DNA of 64,000 nucleotides from Thermovorax subterraneus (lineage in GTDB: Bacteria > Bacillota > Thermosediminibacteria > Thermosediminibacterales > Thermosediminibacteraceae), in contig JAKIHM010000012.1 of the NCBI GenBank assembly GCA_021608145.1, forward strand, positions 1-64,000, in the 5' to 3' direction. The translations under genes were made by a program, and so were the position numbers. Shown here in pieces: positions 34,717 to 42,370 of the stretch; the stretch's first letter is position 1; the number at the start of each line of letters is the position of its first letter. The notes beneath the pieces were generated by a model. The model was given only the letters and a program-made list of their open reading frames with translations, ran no database searches and had not been told where the DNA came from.

Positions 34717-35583
34717 TTATATTTCTTCCGAGCCTCTCATTGCAGACCTTAACATCGAAATTGCCGTGTATATTATTACGAATACTACCAGCCACTTCAA
34801 TAATGTAAGCGGCATTGACTTCACGAGATACGCTGCTACAAGTACTCCCAGAGAACCGGCGATAGTGATTGCCACCGACGCTTTCCTGTCGTAAGCCCCT
34901 TCCTGCACGAATTTTATCGAAGCCGCCGGCATCAGGAAAGCGCAAGAACCCATCATTATCGGGAAAGCCACCCTAGGACTCATTCCCAAAGCATATACCA
35001 ATGCCATACACGGTGCGTAAAGGCCGATGCCAATTGTCATCAATGCACCCAATATGAAGTTGCCTACAACACCTATTATAAGTTTCGTTCCAGTGAGTCC
35101 AATTGCCTCGCCGCCTACCGGCATCAGGTTGAATATTCCGGCGAGGAAAATTAACGCAACTATTAAGAGTGCGACGCCCATCCCCATCTGTATTTTCTTC
35201 TCCGGAAGCTTCGCCACTACTCCGGCTCCGAGGACCGCACCTAATGTAGCCGAAGCGAGCATGGAAATAAGGGTTATCGGCTCAACTTTAATTACCGTTA
35301 TGAATATAAGCGCTTCCAAAACTACCGGTATCGTCATGCTCACATTAAGTGTGCCGGGTATCAACCTGTCAGGAACAAGCTTCATCAGCTTAAAAAAGGC
35401 CGTTGTGGGTGCAAAGCTTCCTATCCCCAGAGTATCAAAGAAGTTTACTATGAAACCAACCAGTGAAAGCTTTGCCCAGCTCGCATCAGAAAACGTATTC
35501 TTGTTTTTTATTGTGTCCTTTACGAACACGTAAGAAAACCCAAGGGTTAAAATTCCTAAAACCGACAATACAGCCTGTGTCAT
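34717..35583 (-). CDS. TSUP (TauE/SafE) family permease in the prd operon
   Basis: 288 residues with about eight membrane helices in two homologous halves and the TSUP-type loops (FIVNFFDTLGIGSFAPTTAFFKL and LIIGVVGNFILGALMTIGIG). TSUP proteins transport sulfur- or carbon-containing organic anions. It lies between prdF and the NSS gene on the same strand. In this setting it might export the product 5-aminovalerate or import proline; neither is demonstrated. Confidence 0.82.
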   Translation of the reverse strand: MTQAVLSVLGILTLGFSYVFVKDTIKNKNTFSDASWAKLSLVGFIVNFFDTLGIGSFAPTTAFFKLMKLVPDRLIPGTLNVSMTIPVVLEALIFITVIKVEPITLISMLASATLGAVLGAGVVAKLPEKKIQMGMGVALLIVALIFLAGIFNLMPVGGEAIGLTGTKLIIGVVGNFILGALMTIGIGLYAPCMALVYALGMSPRVAFPIMMGSCAFLMPAASIKFVQEGAYDRKASVAITIAGSLGVLVAAYLVKSMPLTLLKWLVVFVIIYTAISMLRSAMRGSEEI

Positions 35584-35618
35584 AATTCCCCTCCTTGTAA
35601 ATTTTTAAACGGCTATTC

Positions 35619-36653
35619 CTACTTGCAGCATTCACCTGAACCCTTGCTTCCCAGTAAAAATCCATATTTTACCGGGTCATCCGGGTCAATTACGAACTGG
35701 TTAAATCCCGTTATATAAGCGTTTCCGGTTATCTCCGGAATTACGGCATCGAAAGGTCCGACCTTGGTGGCACCGATTAACCTCCCTTTAAATACGGTAC
35801 CTATTATGCTTTCGTACAAGAAGTCCTGCCCCAGGTCGAGTTTGCCTTTAGCGTACAAAGTAGCCATTTTGGCACATGTTCCCGTGCCGCAAGGTGACCG
35901 GTCTGCCTGACCATCGCCGAAAATTACAACGTTTTTAAGGTGCGCATTCGGGTTTTCCGTATCATCATAAATTTCCACGAGGTCTATTGTCTTTATGTGT
36001 TCCTTTTCGGGATGCTGAACTTTAATTTGCTTGTTGGCCGCCCTCTTTATGGCCATCCCCGCTTTTATTAAATCATCCACATTGGAAGGCTCAATTTTTA
36101 TCCCAAGCTGTTTTGCATCTACTATGGCAAAAAAGCTTCCGCCAAACGCAATATCAGCGGTAATTTGCCCAAGCTCTGGCACGTCTATCTTCACATCCGC
36201 TTCGTAGAGGAATGCCGGAACATTTCTCACTGTTACCGATTTTACAACGTTATCCTCAACCTCTGCCCTTGCCTCTACAAGTCCAGCAGGTGTGTCCAAT
36301 TTGACGTGGGTTACCGGAGTTACGGCCTTTACCATGCCGGTTTCAATCGCAACCGTAACTGCGCCGATAGACCCGTGGCCGCACATGTTGAGGTATCCGC
36401 CGCCGTCCATGAAAATTATGCCGAAGTCCGCTTCCTGATTTACAGGTGCCGTAATTATGGACCCGAACATGTCCCTGTGGCCCCTCGGCTCGTGCATCAA
36501 TGCCGTTCTTATGTGGTCCATGTTTTTCTCGAGATATTCTTTTTTCTCGGCCATGGTCTTCCCCGGTATGTGCGGAATTCCTCCCACCACCACCCGGGTC
36601 GGTTCGCCCATAGTGTGGGAATCCACCGCGATTATGAGCTTGCCGAATCTCAT
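35619..36653 (-). CDS. prdF: Proline racemase
   Basis: 344-residue PLP-independent racemase that converts L-proline to D-proline, the substrate of the reductase. Both catalytic cysteines are present: Cys91 in NMCGHGSIGAV and Cys255 in DRSPCGTGTCAK. Cys at both positions favours racemase/epimerase over the Thr-containing dehydratases of the same family. An unusual GSGECCK end adds two cysteines. The gap to prdE is only 4 bases. 4-Hydroxyproline epimerase is the main alternative, made unlikely by the operon. Confidence 0.94.
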   Translation of the reverse strand: MRFGKLIIAVDSHTMGEPTRVVVGGIPHIPGKTMAEKKEYLEKNMDHIRTALMHEPRGHRDMFGSIITAPVNQEADFGIIFMDGGGYLNMCGHGSIGAVTVAIETGMVKAVTPVTHVKLDTPAGLVEARAEVEDNVVKSVTVRNVPAFLYEADVKIDVPELGQITADIAFGGSFFAIVDAKQLGIKIEPSNVDDLIKAGMAIKRAANKQIKVQHPEKEHIKTIDLVEIYDDTENPNAHLKNVVIFGDGQADRSPCGTGTCAKMATLYAKGKLDLGQDFLYESIIGTVFKGRLIGATKVGPFDAVIPEITGNAYITGFNQFVIDPDDPVKYGFLLGSKGSGECCK

Positions 36654-36657
36654 ATTT

Positions 36658-37122
36658 TCATCTCCCTTTTCGCTTCATTTTTTTCTTTAAAATTTTAATT
36701 GATTTTATCACGTCTTTTTTCGTAACGCAATTTTGTCCGACAATCTCCGTCTCCATGCCTTCGCCCGCTTTATCCAGATCTATAATGTCTTCCATGTATT
36801 CGTTTTCGACTACCAGCCCGTTGCCGGCAAAGGTAAGGCCAACCGCCGGAATCCCCCTTTTGCCCAGCTCTTCGATGTGTGCGGCAAAGTCTATATGCTG
36901 GTTTCCGAAACCCTCGGCATATATTAAGACTCCGTCGACCCCAAGCGCCTCTGCCAGTATGCCCAGTCTTTTGGCCACGTAAAACTTTTCCAGGTTGTCC
37001 TGAGGGCTTCCTACCACGGCAATGCCAACCAAATCCAAACTTTTGTCGTTTCTCACGATTTCCACCATCGGGTCGTTCATGTGGTGCAAGGTGGTCTCCT
37101 TAGTGGAAGGTCCTATTCCCAT
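36658..37122 (-). CDS. prdE: Proline reductase cluster protein PrdE (PrdA C-terminal homologue)
   Basis: 154 residues homologous to the part of PrdA after its self-cleavage site. MGIGPSTKETTLHHM aligns with PrdA TCIGPASKENTRHYF, and VGSPQDNLEKFYVAKRLG with VGSPQVNEEKFYVSERLG. The position of PrdA's cleavage Cys407 is a Gly here, so no pyruvoyl group can form. Its exact role in the reductase is not known. It starts 12 bases after the prdD stop. Confidence 0.88.
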   Translation of the reverse strand: MGIGPSTKETTLHHMNDPMVEIVRNDKSLDLVGIAVVGSPQDNLEKFYVAKRLGILAEALGVDGVLIYAEGFGNQHIDFAAHIEELGKRGIPAVGLTFAGNGLVVENEYMEDIIDLDKAGEGMETEIVGQNCVTKKDVIKSIKILKKKMKRKGR

Positions 37123-37134
37123 ATTGATACCTCC

Positions 37135-38013
37135 TTAGGTGACGGAATGAATGCCACCATCCCTTACTTCGTTCGGCGAAAGGATTACAGGCACGTTGCC
37201 CAGGTCTATGATGGACCTACCTCCCCGCACCCCACCGGGTTCTGACGGCATTATAATCTTTTCGTGCATTGCACCCTGGCCGCCCAGTTCCTTTACGATG
37301 AGTACCTTTGGCCTGCCCTCACGCCTTACGTCCTTAAACTCCTGGACATATATTGCTTCCTGAGGAGGTAATTTTTTAAGTTCCTGTCTTATATGGTCAA
37401 GAATCCAGTCGCATACCTGATGGGCTGCCAAGGGACCTCGCCTTTCCATGCCGGTGCCTTTTTCTATCACCACATCGATATTCAGTATAATTTCCCTATT
37501 TCCCGGCGTGCCCGGCATTCCAAAGGCCACCTTTTCATTTAAAATTCCATGGGACGAACCGAATTCGGATATTTGCCTGCCTTCCTCATCGGTTCCTGTC
37601 AGAAAGACCACCATTCCACCGAGAAAATGGGTGACACCTTCTCCGATTTTGCCTTCCACCTTAGCCGCTACTGGAATAATGTCCATGATGGAATTCACAA
37701 AGACGTTTCTTTCACCGGGCTTAATAACCCTTAAAGTTACTTTTTTCACAATCGGGTTAATATTAACAGCACGACCGGCCAGCTCTTCATCGATGTACAA
37801 GATATTGTTTTCTATCTTAGTATATTTCGAAATTTTTACATCTTTTACGGAATATTCCCGCCACGTCAGTGTTCTCATTATTTTTTCTTTTAGAAATGGT
37901 GTCACCTCATTTTTCGACTTCTCCCCCGACTTATTTTTTAAAGCGAGCTGGGCATACTTTTCCGGCATTTCCATCGTCACACTCTTCGCCCTGGCAATGG
38001 ACAACCTGACCAT
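37135..38013 (-). CDS. prdD: Proline reductase cluster protein PrdD (PrdA N-terminal homologue)
   Basis: 292 residues homologous to the part of PrdA before its cleavage site (ESGIQVHEFGS versus EEGRQISEFGS; PAGVLGGRPNVDLGN versus PGGVRGGRSIIDLGN). It ends ...EVRDGGIHSVT, exactly where PrdA reads ...RDGGIHALT before the cleaved Cys. PrdD and PrdE thus together equal one PrdA split into two genes. I chose MVRLSIARAKS, preceded by AAAGGGGGTGAAATAAAA. Function is unproven; probably an accessory or paralogous subunit. Confidence 0.88.
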   Translation of the reverse strand: MVRLSIARAKSVTMEMPEKYAQLALKNKSGEKSKNEVTPFLKEKIMRTLTWREYSVKDVKISKYTKIENNILYIDEELAGRAVNINPIVKKVTLRVIKPGERNVFVNSIMDIIPVAAKVEGKIGEGVTHFLGGMVVFLTGTDEEGRQISEFGSSHGILNEKVAFGMPGTPGNREIILNIDVVIEKGTGMERRGPLAAHQVCDWILDHIRQELKKLPPQEAIYVQEFKDVRREGRPKVLIVKELGGQGAMHEKIIMPSEPGGVRGGRSIIDLGNVPVILSPNEVRDGGIHSVT

Positions 38014-38045
38014 TTTTATTTCACCCCCTTTACATGGCATTTGCT

Positions 38046-38070
38046 GCCGGCAGGCAAAAGGCCTGCCGGC
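38046..38070 (-). other. Strong intercistronic hairpin between prdB and prdD
   Basis: A perfect 10-bp GC-rich stem GCCGGCAGGC / GCCTGCCGGC with a 5-base loop lies 12 bases after the prdB stop. No T run follows on the minus strand. It may protect or process the upstream message so that PrdA and PrdB outnumber the downstream products. Confidence 0.65.
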
Positions 38071-38082
38071 TCAAAAATATTT

Positions 38083-38808
38083 TTATATTTTAGCTTTGTA
38101 TTCATAAGGAAGTGGAATTACCTTTCCATAGGTATCTATAGTCTCCAGAGCTTTTAAGGCATCTTTTAAAATCGCAGTCTGCATAACCTCGTTGTTAGGT
38201 TCGCCTACGTTCGCCCCCATAGGCACCATAGGCGCCACAATCCTGGGTGAACCCTGCTGCTTCGCTACCGGCGGCAAAGCAGCAATAAGCACGGTTGGGA
38301 TTCCGACACTTTCTATTGCTCTCTGCACAATCACGGCAGAGCGGTGGCAGGTCCCTCAGCCGGCGGTCAGGACGGCCACGTCAACTCCTTCCCTTTTTAA
38401 CACCTCCGCAATCTGGGGACCCGTTTCTTCCTGGAACTTCTTTACATTGCCGCCTCCACCCATGAATCCTATATGCACGGGAGCTGCTGCTTTTATAAAG
38501 CCCTCTTTTGCCAGTTCCCTGAGCCTGTCGATGGGGAACATGCAGTTTATGTCCCTGTTTACGTCGGTGTTGTCGTAGCCTCCGTGAGTTACCATCAGCT
38601 CCGAGGATGGAGTATCGCCGGGTATTTCCCTGTAGGTGAAGTCCCCGGCCAGGTTGAACGGTTTTTGGGATTTCATGTGAATCCCCGCCGCAGACACCAG
38701 AGCTACGGTACAATCTTTGAGTTCTTTGGTAAAAGGCGTAAATACCGGCGGCGGAGTAATAGGAACGTAAATCTCCGATTGGAGCCCTTCCACCACTGTA
38801 AGCTTCAT
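38083..38808 (-). CDS. prdB: D-proline reductase selenoprotein subunit PrdB (UGA = Sec151)
   Basis: 241 residues when the TGA at 38356-38358 is read as selenocysteine. The active-site motif is LTAG-U-GTCHRSA, matching the Sec-containing motif of PrdB, where the selenol attacks the alpha carbon of D-proline bound to the pyruvoyl group of PrdA. Both halves are in the same frame and in the same family. The MKLTVVEGLQSE start follows GGGAGGTAAACAA. A hairpin of SECIS type lies 14 bases after the UGA. The gene starts 4 bases after the small gene upstream. Treating the halves as separate or broken genes would be wrong. Confidence 0.95.
38321..38341 (-). promoter_or_regulatory. Candidate bacterial SECIS element in prdB
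   Basis: CTCTGC-CGTGATTGT-GCAGAG (6-bp stem, 9-base loop containing GU) begins 14 bases downstream of the UGA in the prdB message. This is the spacing and form of bacterial SECIS hairpins recognised by SelB. Confidence 0.65.
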
Positions 38809-38812
38809 TTGT

Positions 38813-39013
38813 TTACCTCCCATCGCTTTTTAATATAACGTAACTCATCTTTAATTCGACCTCGTCTCCGACCTCCGGACGCTTACCACAAATAAGCATC
38901 CGGAGGGGAACCCTCAACATACCCATCCGGCCGTAAAACTCGATTTTTACATCTCTCTCGGTAAGTTCAATTATTTTCCCTTTGATCGGCCGGACATCGG
39001 CATTTATTTCCAT
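38813..39013 (-). CDS. Small conserved protein between prdA and prdB (CBO2463/CBO2479-type)
   Basis: 66 residues, beta-rich: VRPIKGKIIELTERDVKIEF then a MGMLRVPLRML core and an acidic turn (GKRPEVGDEVELK). It resembles the small conserved proteins found beside proline reductase genes in clostridia (CBO2463/CBO2479 domain). The function is unknown. It follows AAAGGAGAAGCATT and lies 15 bases after prdA and 4 bases before prdB, so it is made with the catalytic subunits. Confidence 0.72.
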   Translation of the reverse strand: MEINADVRPIKGKIIELTERDVKIEFYGRMGMLRVPLRMLICGKRPEVGDEVELKMSYVILKSDGR

Positions 39014-39028
39014 AATGCTTCTCCTTTG

Positions 39029-40786
39029 CTACTTTTTCGCTTTCCTTATGAGCTCTTGGTTCTTTTCAATCACCGACTGATCCCATTTCTTTGGCGCCGG
39101 TTTAATCTCTACTCCGGCCATCTTTGCCTTCAGCATGGCAAGTGCCCTTTCTGCATCCTCTCTGGTGAGGGTGTTGTCGCCCAGAATTTCGGATTCCATG
39201 CCGTTGGGGTCCTTGTTGAGCTCGACCATCGCATCCATGTACTTATTGCCCACTATCAGCTGCCCCTGATACGCCGCATAGGTCACGCCGACCACCGGAA
39301 TTCCCCGCTTGCCGATCTGTTCGATGTGGGAAGCAAAGTCGATGTGGTTGTTGCCGAATCCTTCAGTGGTTACAATAGCACCGTCCACTCCCATAGCCTC
39401 AATCAGGGCGCCGAGACGTTCCGACACGTAAAACTTTTCTTCATTGACCTGCGGGCTTCCAACAAATACCACACCCACCAGGTTCACCTCTTCATCTTCC
39501 GCCACGAGGTTCACAAGCGGTTCTCTGAAATAGTGCCGCGTATTTTCTTTCGATGCCGGACCGATACAGGTGAGGGCGTGAATTCCTCCATCCCTTACTT
39601 CGTTGGACGATAGCACCACCGGGATGTTTCCCAAATCCACATTGGGCCTGCCTCCCAACACTCCGGCGGGCTCCTTCGGCAGTATCACGTTGTCGTGCAT
39701 GGCACCCTGACCCATGATTTCCTTTACTATTACCACTCTCGGTCTTCCGACTCTTTCAACATCTTTGTATTCGATTACCCTGGCGGCCTCGGATGGGGCC
39801 TTCTTCTTCAGCACTTCTCTGATTTCCTGTATCACCGCATCGCAGACCTTATGAGCTGCATAGGGCCCTCTTCTTTCCATTCCGGTCCCGGCCTGAATCG
39901 TTACGTGTATTCTTATCATGATGTCGTTTTCATCGGGACAGCCGGGCCTGCCGAACCGCACCTTTTCACCGATAATTCCCTCGCATGAGCCGAATTCATG
40001 CACCTGAATCCCGCTTTCATCAACACCTGTGAGGATGACGACCGCCCCGGAGAGAACGTGGGTTATACCTTCTCCGATGGCACCCTCCACTTTCGTGGCT
40101 ATAGGGATTACATCCATAATGGTATTGGTGAAGACGTTTTTATTGTCGGGAGTTATTATGTCTATTTCCATTTTCTTCGCCAGCGGATCGGCTTTTAAGG
40201 CATCTTCCGCCAATGTTTTCCTGATGGTGAGAATGCCGTTTTCAAAAGAAGTTTCATCTCCCAGTCTAACTTCCTTAACATCGAATTCGTGCATTAAAAG
40301 CGTTCTTTTCACGCGGTCTTCTATTTTTTCTTCTTTGCGGAGTTCTTCTTCCGGCCTTGCCGCCGGTTCTGTTGCTGTCGCGGTCGTGACTATAGCGGGA
40401 ATTTCCAGGTTTATACCCTTACCCTCTTCGATGTGAATCCTTATGACGTTCCCTTTGCCAATTGCATTCGAAGCCGCTTCCTCTTTAGCCACACCGTTCT
40501 CCTTTATTACCTCAGGTTTTGTTTCCTCTTCTTCTATTCCCCCTTCTATCATATCTGGTGTAATGGGTGTCAAGGCATCTACGGTTTTTACTAATTTTTT
40601 CCCCAGGACCTGACCTATTGTCAAAACGTTCTCCGGTATGATAAGGAGTCCTGATTCCTCCAGGTCCGGAAATATGGCAGGGTCTTCCAGGTCAGCGGGG
40701 CTTATTACAGTTCCCTCCTGGGTAAGGCAGCAGACCACCGCCGGGTCGTTTTTATGCTGATTGGCGGTTTCCGGCGTTATAGACAT
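39029..40786 (-). CDS. prdA: D-proline reductase proprotein PrdA (pyruvoyl subunit precursor)
   Basis: 585-residue precursor. Family knowledge: it cleaves itself before a cysteine, which becomes the N-terminal pyruvoyl cofactor of the small chain. The site is GGIHALT-C407-IGPASKENT, giving chains of about 406 and 179 residues. The N-terminus has a CC motif (AVVCCLTQEGT), followed by an acidic, proline/alanine-rich linker at about 85-165. The enzyme with PrdB reduces D-proline to 5-aminovalerate. It follows prdC by 19 bases. Confidence 0.95.
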   Translation of the reverse strand: MSITPETANQHKNDPAVVCCLTQEGTVISPADLEDPAIFPDLEESGLLIIPENVLTIGQVLGKKLVKTVDALTPITPDMIEGGIEEEETKPEVIKENGVAKEEAASNAIGKGNVIRIHIEEGKGINLEIPAIVTTATATEPAARPEEELRKEEKIEDRVKRTLLMHEFDVKEVRLGDETSFENGILTIRKTLAEDALKADPLAKKMEIDIITPDNKNVFTNTIMDVIPIATKVEGAIGEGITHVLSGAVVILTGVDESGIQVHEFGSCEGIIGEKVRFGRPGCPDENDIMIRIHVTIQAGTGMERRGPYAAHKVCDAVIQEIREVLKKKAPSEAARVIEYKDVERVGRPRVVIVKEIMGQGAMHDNVILPKEPAGVLGGRPNVDLGNIPVVLSSNEVRDGGIHALTCIGPASKENTRHYFREPLVNLVAEDEEVNLVGVVFVGSPQVNEEKFYVSERLGALIEAMGVDGAIVTTEGFGNNHIDFASHIEQIGKRGIPVVGVTYAAYQGQLIVGNKYMDAMVELNKDPNGMESEILGDNTLTREDAERALAMLKAKMAGVEIKPAPKKWDQSVIEKNQELIRKAKK

Positions 40787-40805
40787 AGGACTCTACCTCC
40801 TTTTC

Positions 40806-42095
40806 TTATTTCTTAAGCCTCCGCACGAGGGGGTGACCCACGGTGCGCAAGGCATGGTCGGTGTGATGGTATACGGGCATTTTCAGCTTGGGTGCTACAC
40901 CCATTACTGTGTTTGTACAGTCGCTGCACGTCCCCACTATGAGCACTTCAGCTCCACTTTTCTTGAGCTTCAGTATCTTTTCGGCCTGACCCGGGCAGTT
41001 TCCAGGATTTTCACACTTTATCGTGCCCCTTGCGTCCACAACCTGCTTGCAGCGCTCGACTCCGGCCACACAGGCCCCCATCTTTTGTGCTATCTCTCGC
41101 AGTCTCGCTTCATTTGCACCGCAGCCGCAAACCAGCAGTCCCGCCCTCCTTTTCTCCCTCGGCAACGGGTCGGTAACTATTATTCCTCCCGTGGTCTTGG
41201 TCACTACGCAATCTAGATCAACAGCTTTTCCAGTAAACGGCCCTCCCATTATAATTTCTCCGTATTCTCCTTCGATACCGCCCGCTATCTTTATGAGTTC
41301 TGACACCGGAGTTCCAATTGGGACGTCGAAAAATACGTGAGCCTTCCTTCCGCTTTTTAAGCGACCCACCACCGTTACGTTTTTTGATATTACCGGCTTT
41401 CTCTCCTCTACCGCCTCGCATATTCTGGAAAGGGTTTCTACGTTCGATACGACGGCCCTCGCCTCTTTGGGGAGCTGGTCGGGTTTTAAAAGTTGCCCCA
41501 ATATGTCCCTGATTAAGGCCCTTTCTTCGCCCATCGGATAGATGTCAGGCATCCCTTTAACTTCGATCCTGGGATCGTCTATTACCGACTTCATCGCTTC
41601 GATAGCCTTTTTGTTTTTAGCCTTTATGGCTATATAAGCCCTGGAAGCATTGGTAGCCTCCATGGCATATTTAATTCCTTTATATACTTTTTCGGGCTCT
41701 TTTTCCATTTGCCTGACGTTGTGCTCAAGAAGCGGTTCGCATTCCACCCCATTGGCTATGACAACGCCGCCCTGTAAATCCACGTCCATTTTAATATGGG
41801 TGGGAAATCCAGCACCGCCCATTCCTACTATTCCAGCTTCTTTTATTGCCTCTATTATGCTGTCCGTTTCTTTAATGGGGACGAAGCCTTCCGGCTGTTC
41901 TTTGTCGGGCTCTATTTCGATATACTCTTCGGTTATAGCTTTAACCCTGCCGCTTACGCTCGAGTGAATGTTGGCTCCCAATTTTTCCGGCGCCGCAATG
42001 AGCTGACCTTTTTTGACCTTATCGCCTTCTGCTACAACGGGTTGGCAGGGCGAGCCTACGTGCTGTCGGAGCGGTATCCTCAAGCTGTAGTCCAA
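40806..42095 (-). CDS. prdC: PrdC, RnfC-like electron-transfer protein of proline reductase
   Basis: 429 residues homologous to RnfC/NqrA-type NADH and flavin-binding subunits (GIVGMGGAGFPTHIKMD, VVANGVECEPLLEHN-like segment, then an SLBB-like domain). Cysteine-rich C-terminus: LVCGCGANEARLRE, GACVAGVERC and VGTCSDCTNT. No in-frame UGA is present. It probably passes electrons from NADH or the Rnf complex to PrdAB. I place the start at TTG 42095 (LDYSLRIPL) after AAAGGAGGTGAAAAC; the frame is open upstream but crosses the sigma-54 promoter. Confidence 0.9.
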   Translation of the reverse strand: MDYSLRIPLRQHVGSPCQPVVAEGDKVKKGQLIAAPEKLGANIHSSVSGRVKAITEEYIEIEPDKEQPEGFVPIKETDSIIEAIKEAGIVGMGGAGFPTHIKMDVDLQGGVVIANGVECEPLLEHNVRQMEKEPEKVYKGIKYAMEATNASRAYIAIKAKNKKAIEAMKSVIDDPRIEVKGMPDIYPMGEERALIRDILGQLLKPDQLPKEARAVVSNVETLSRICEAVEERKPVISKNVTVVGRLKSGRKAHVFFDVPIGTPVSELIKIAGGIEGEYGEIIMGGPFTGKAVDLDCVVTKTTGGIIVTDPLPREKRRAGLLVCGCGANEARLREIAQKMGACVAGVERCKQVVDARGTIKCENPGNCPGQAEKILKLKKSGAEVLIVGTCSDCTNTVMGVAPKLKMPVYHHTDHALRTVGHPLVRRLKK

Positions 42096-42132
42096 GTTTT
42101 CACCTCCTTTGTGACTTTCGGAACAATATTTA

Positions 42133-42148
42133 AGCAACTTGCGTGCCA
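42133..42148 (-). promoter_or_regulatory. Sigma-54 (-24/-12) promoter of the prd operon
   Basis: TGGCACG-CAAG-TTGCT on the minus strand matches the sigma-54 consensus TGGCACG-N4-TTGC[A/T] at every defined position. It lies 38 bases before the prdC start, directly downstream of the sigma-54 activator gene prdR, so PrdR-dependent transcription is expected. Confidence 0.9.
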
Positions 42149-42257
42149 ACGTTCGCCTCCGTTAGACAAAATTTTTTAAAGCCTCACTAGTTAATATCAG
42201 CGGTCATGTCTGCTTTTATTCTCGTTTCAGCCGTTGGCAAAAAATAAAACTCGAACC

Positions 42258-42271
42258 GTCAGTGTACCGAC
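42258..42271. promoter_or_regulatory. Possible PrdR upstream activating site
   Basis: An imperfect dyad GTCAGTGTACCGAC (10 of 14 positions symmetric) lies about 110 bases upstream of the -24 element. The distance fits an enhancer-binding protein site. This is a weak, positional guess. Confidence 0.25.
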
Positions 42272-42325
42272 ATTATTCGACAAGGTATTTGTGAAAACTA
42301 TAATAATCACTTAAAATGAGGCTTG

Positions 42326-42370
42326 TTAAAAAAATGTCCAACTATCTGACGCCTGTCAGCTAGTTGGACA
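42326..42370 (-). terminator. Terminator of prdR
   Basis: A 16-bp stem starting TGTCCAACTA with a 4-base loop and one mismatch contains the prdR stop codon and is followed by TTTTTTT on the minus strand. It insulates prdR from the prd operon promoter. Confidence 0.92.

Noticed and set aside
38046-38070. Rho-independent terminator after prdB
   Set aside because: The stem is strong but no T run follows, and prdD-prdE-prdF clearly belong to the same operon.
40806-42095. Selenocysteine in PrdC
   Set aside because: I looked for an in-frame UGA because some PrdC proteins are annotated as selenoproteins; the frame has none and uses cysteines.
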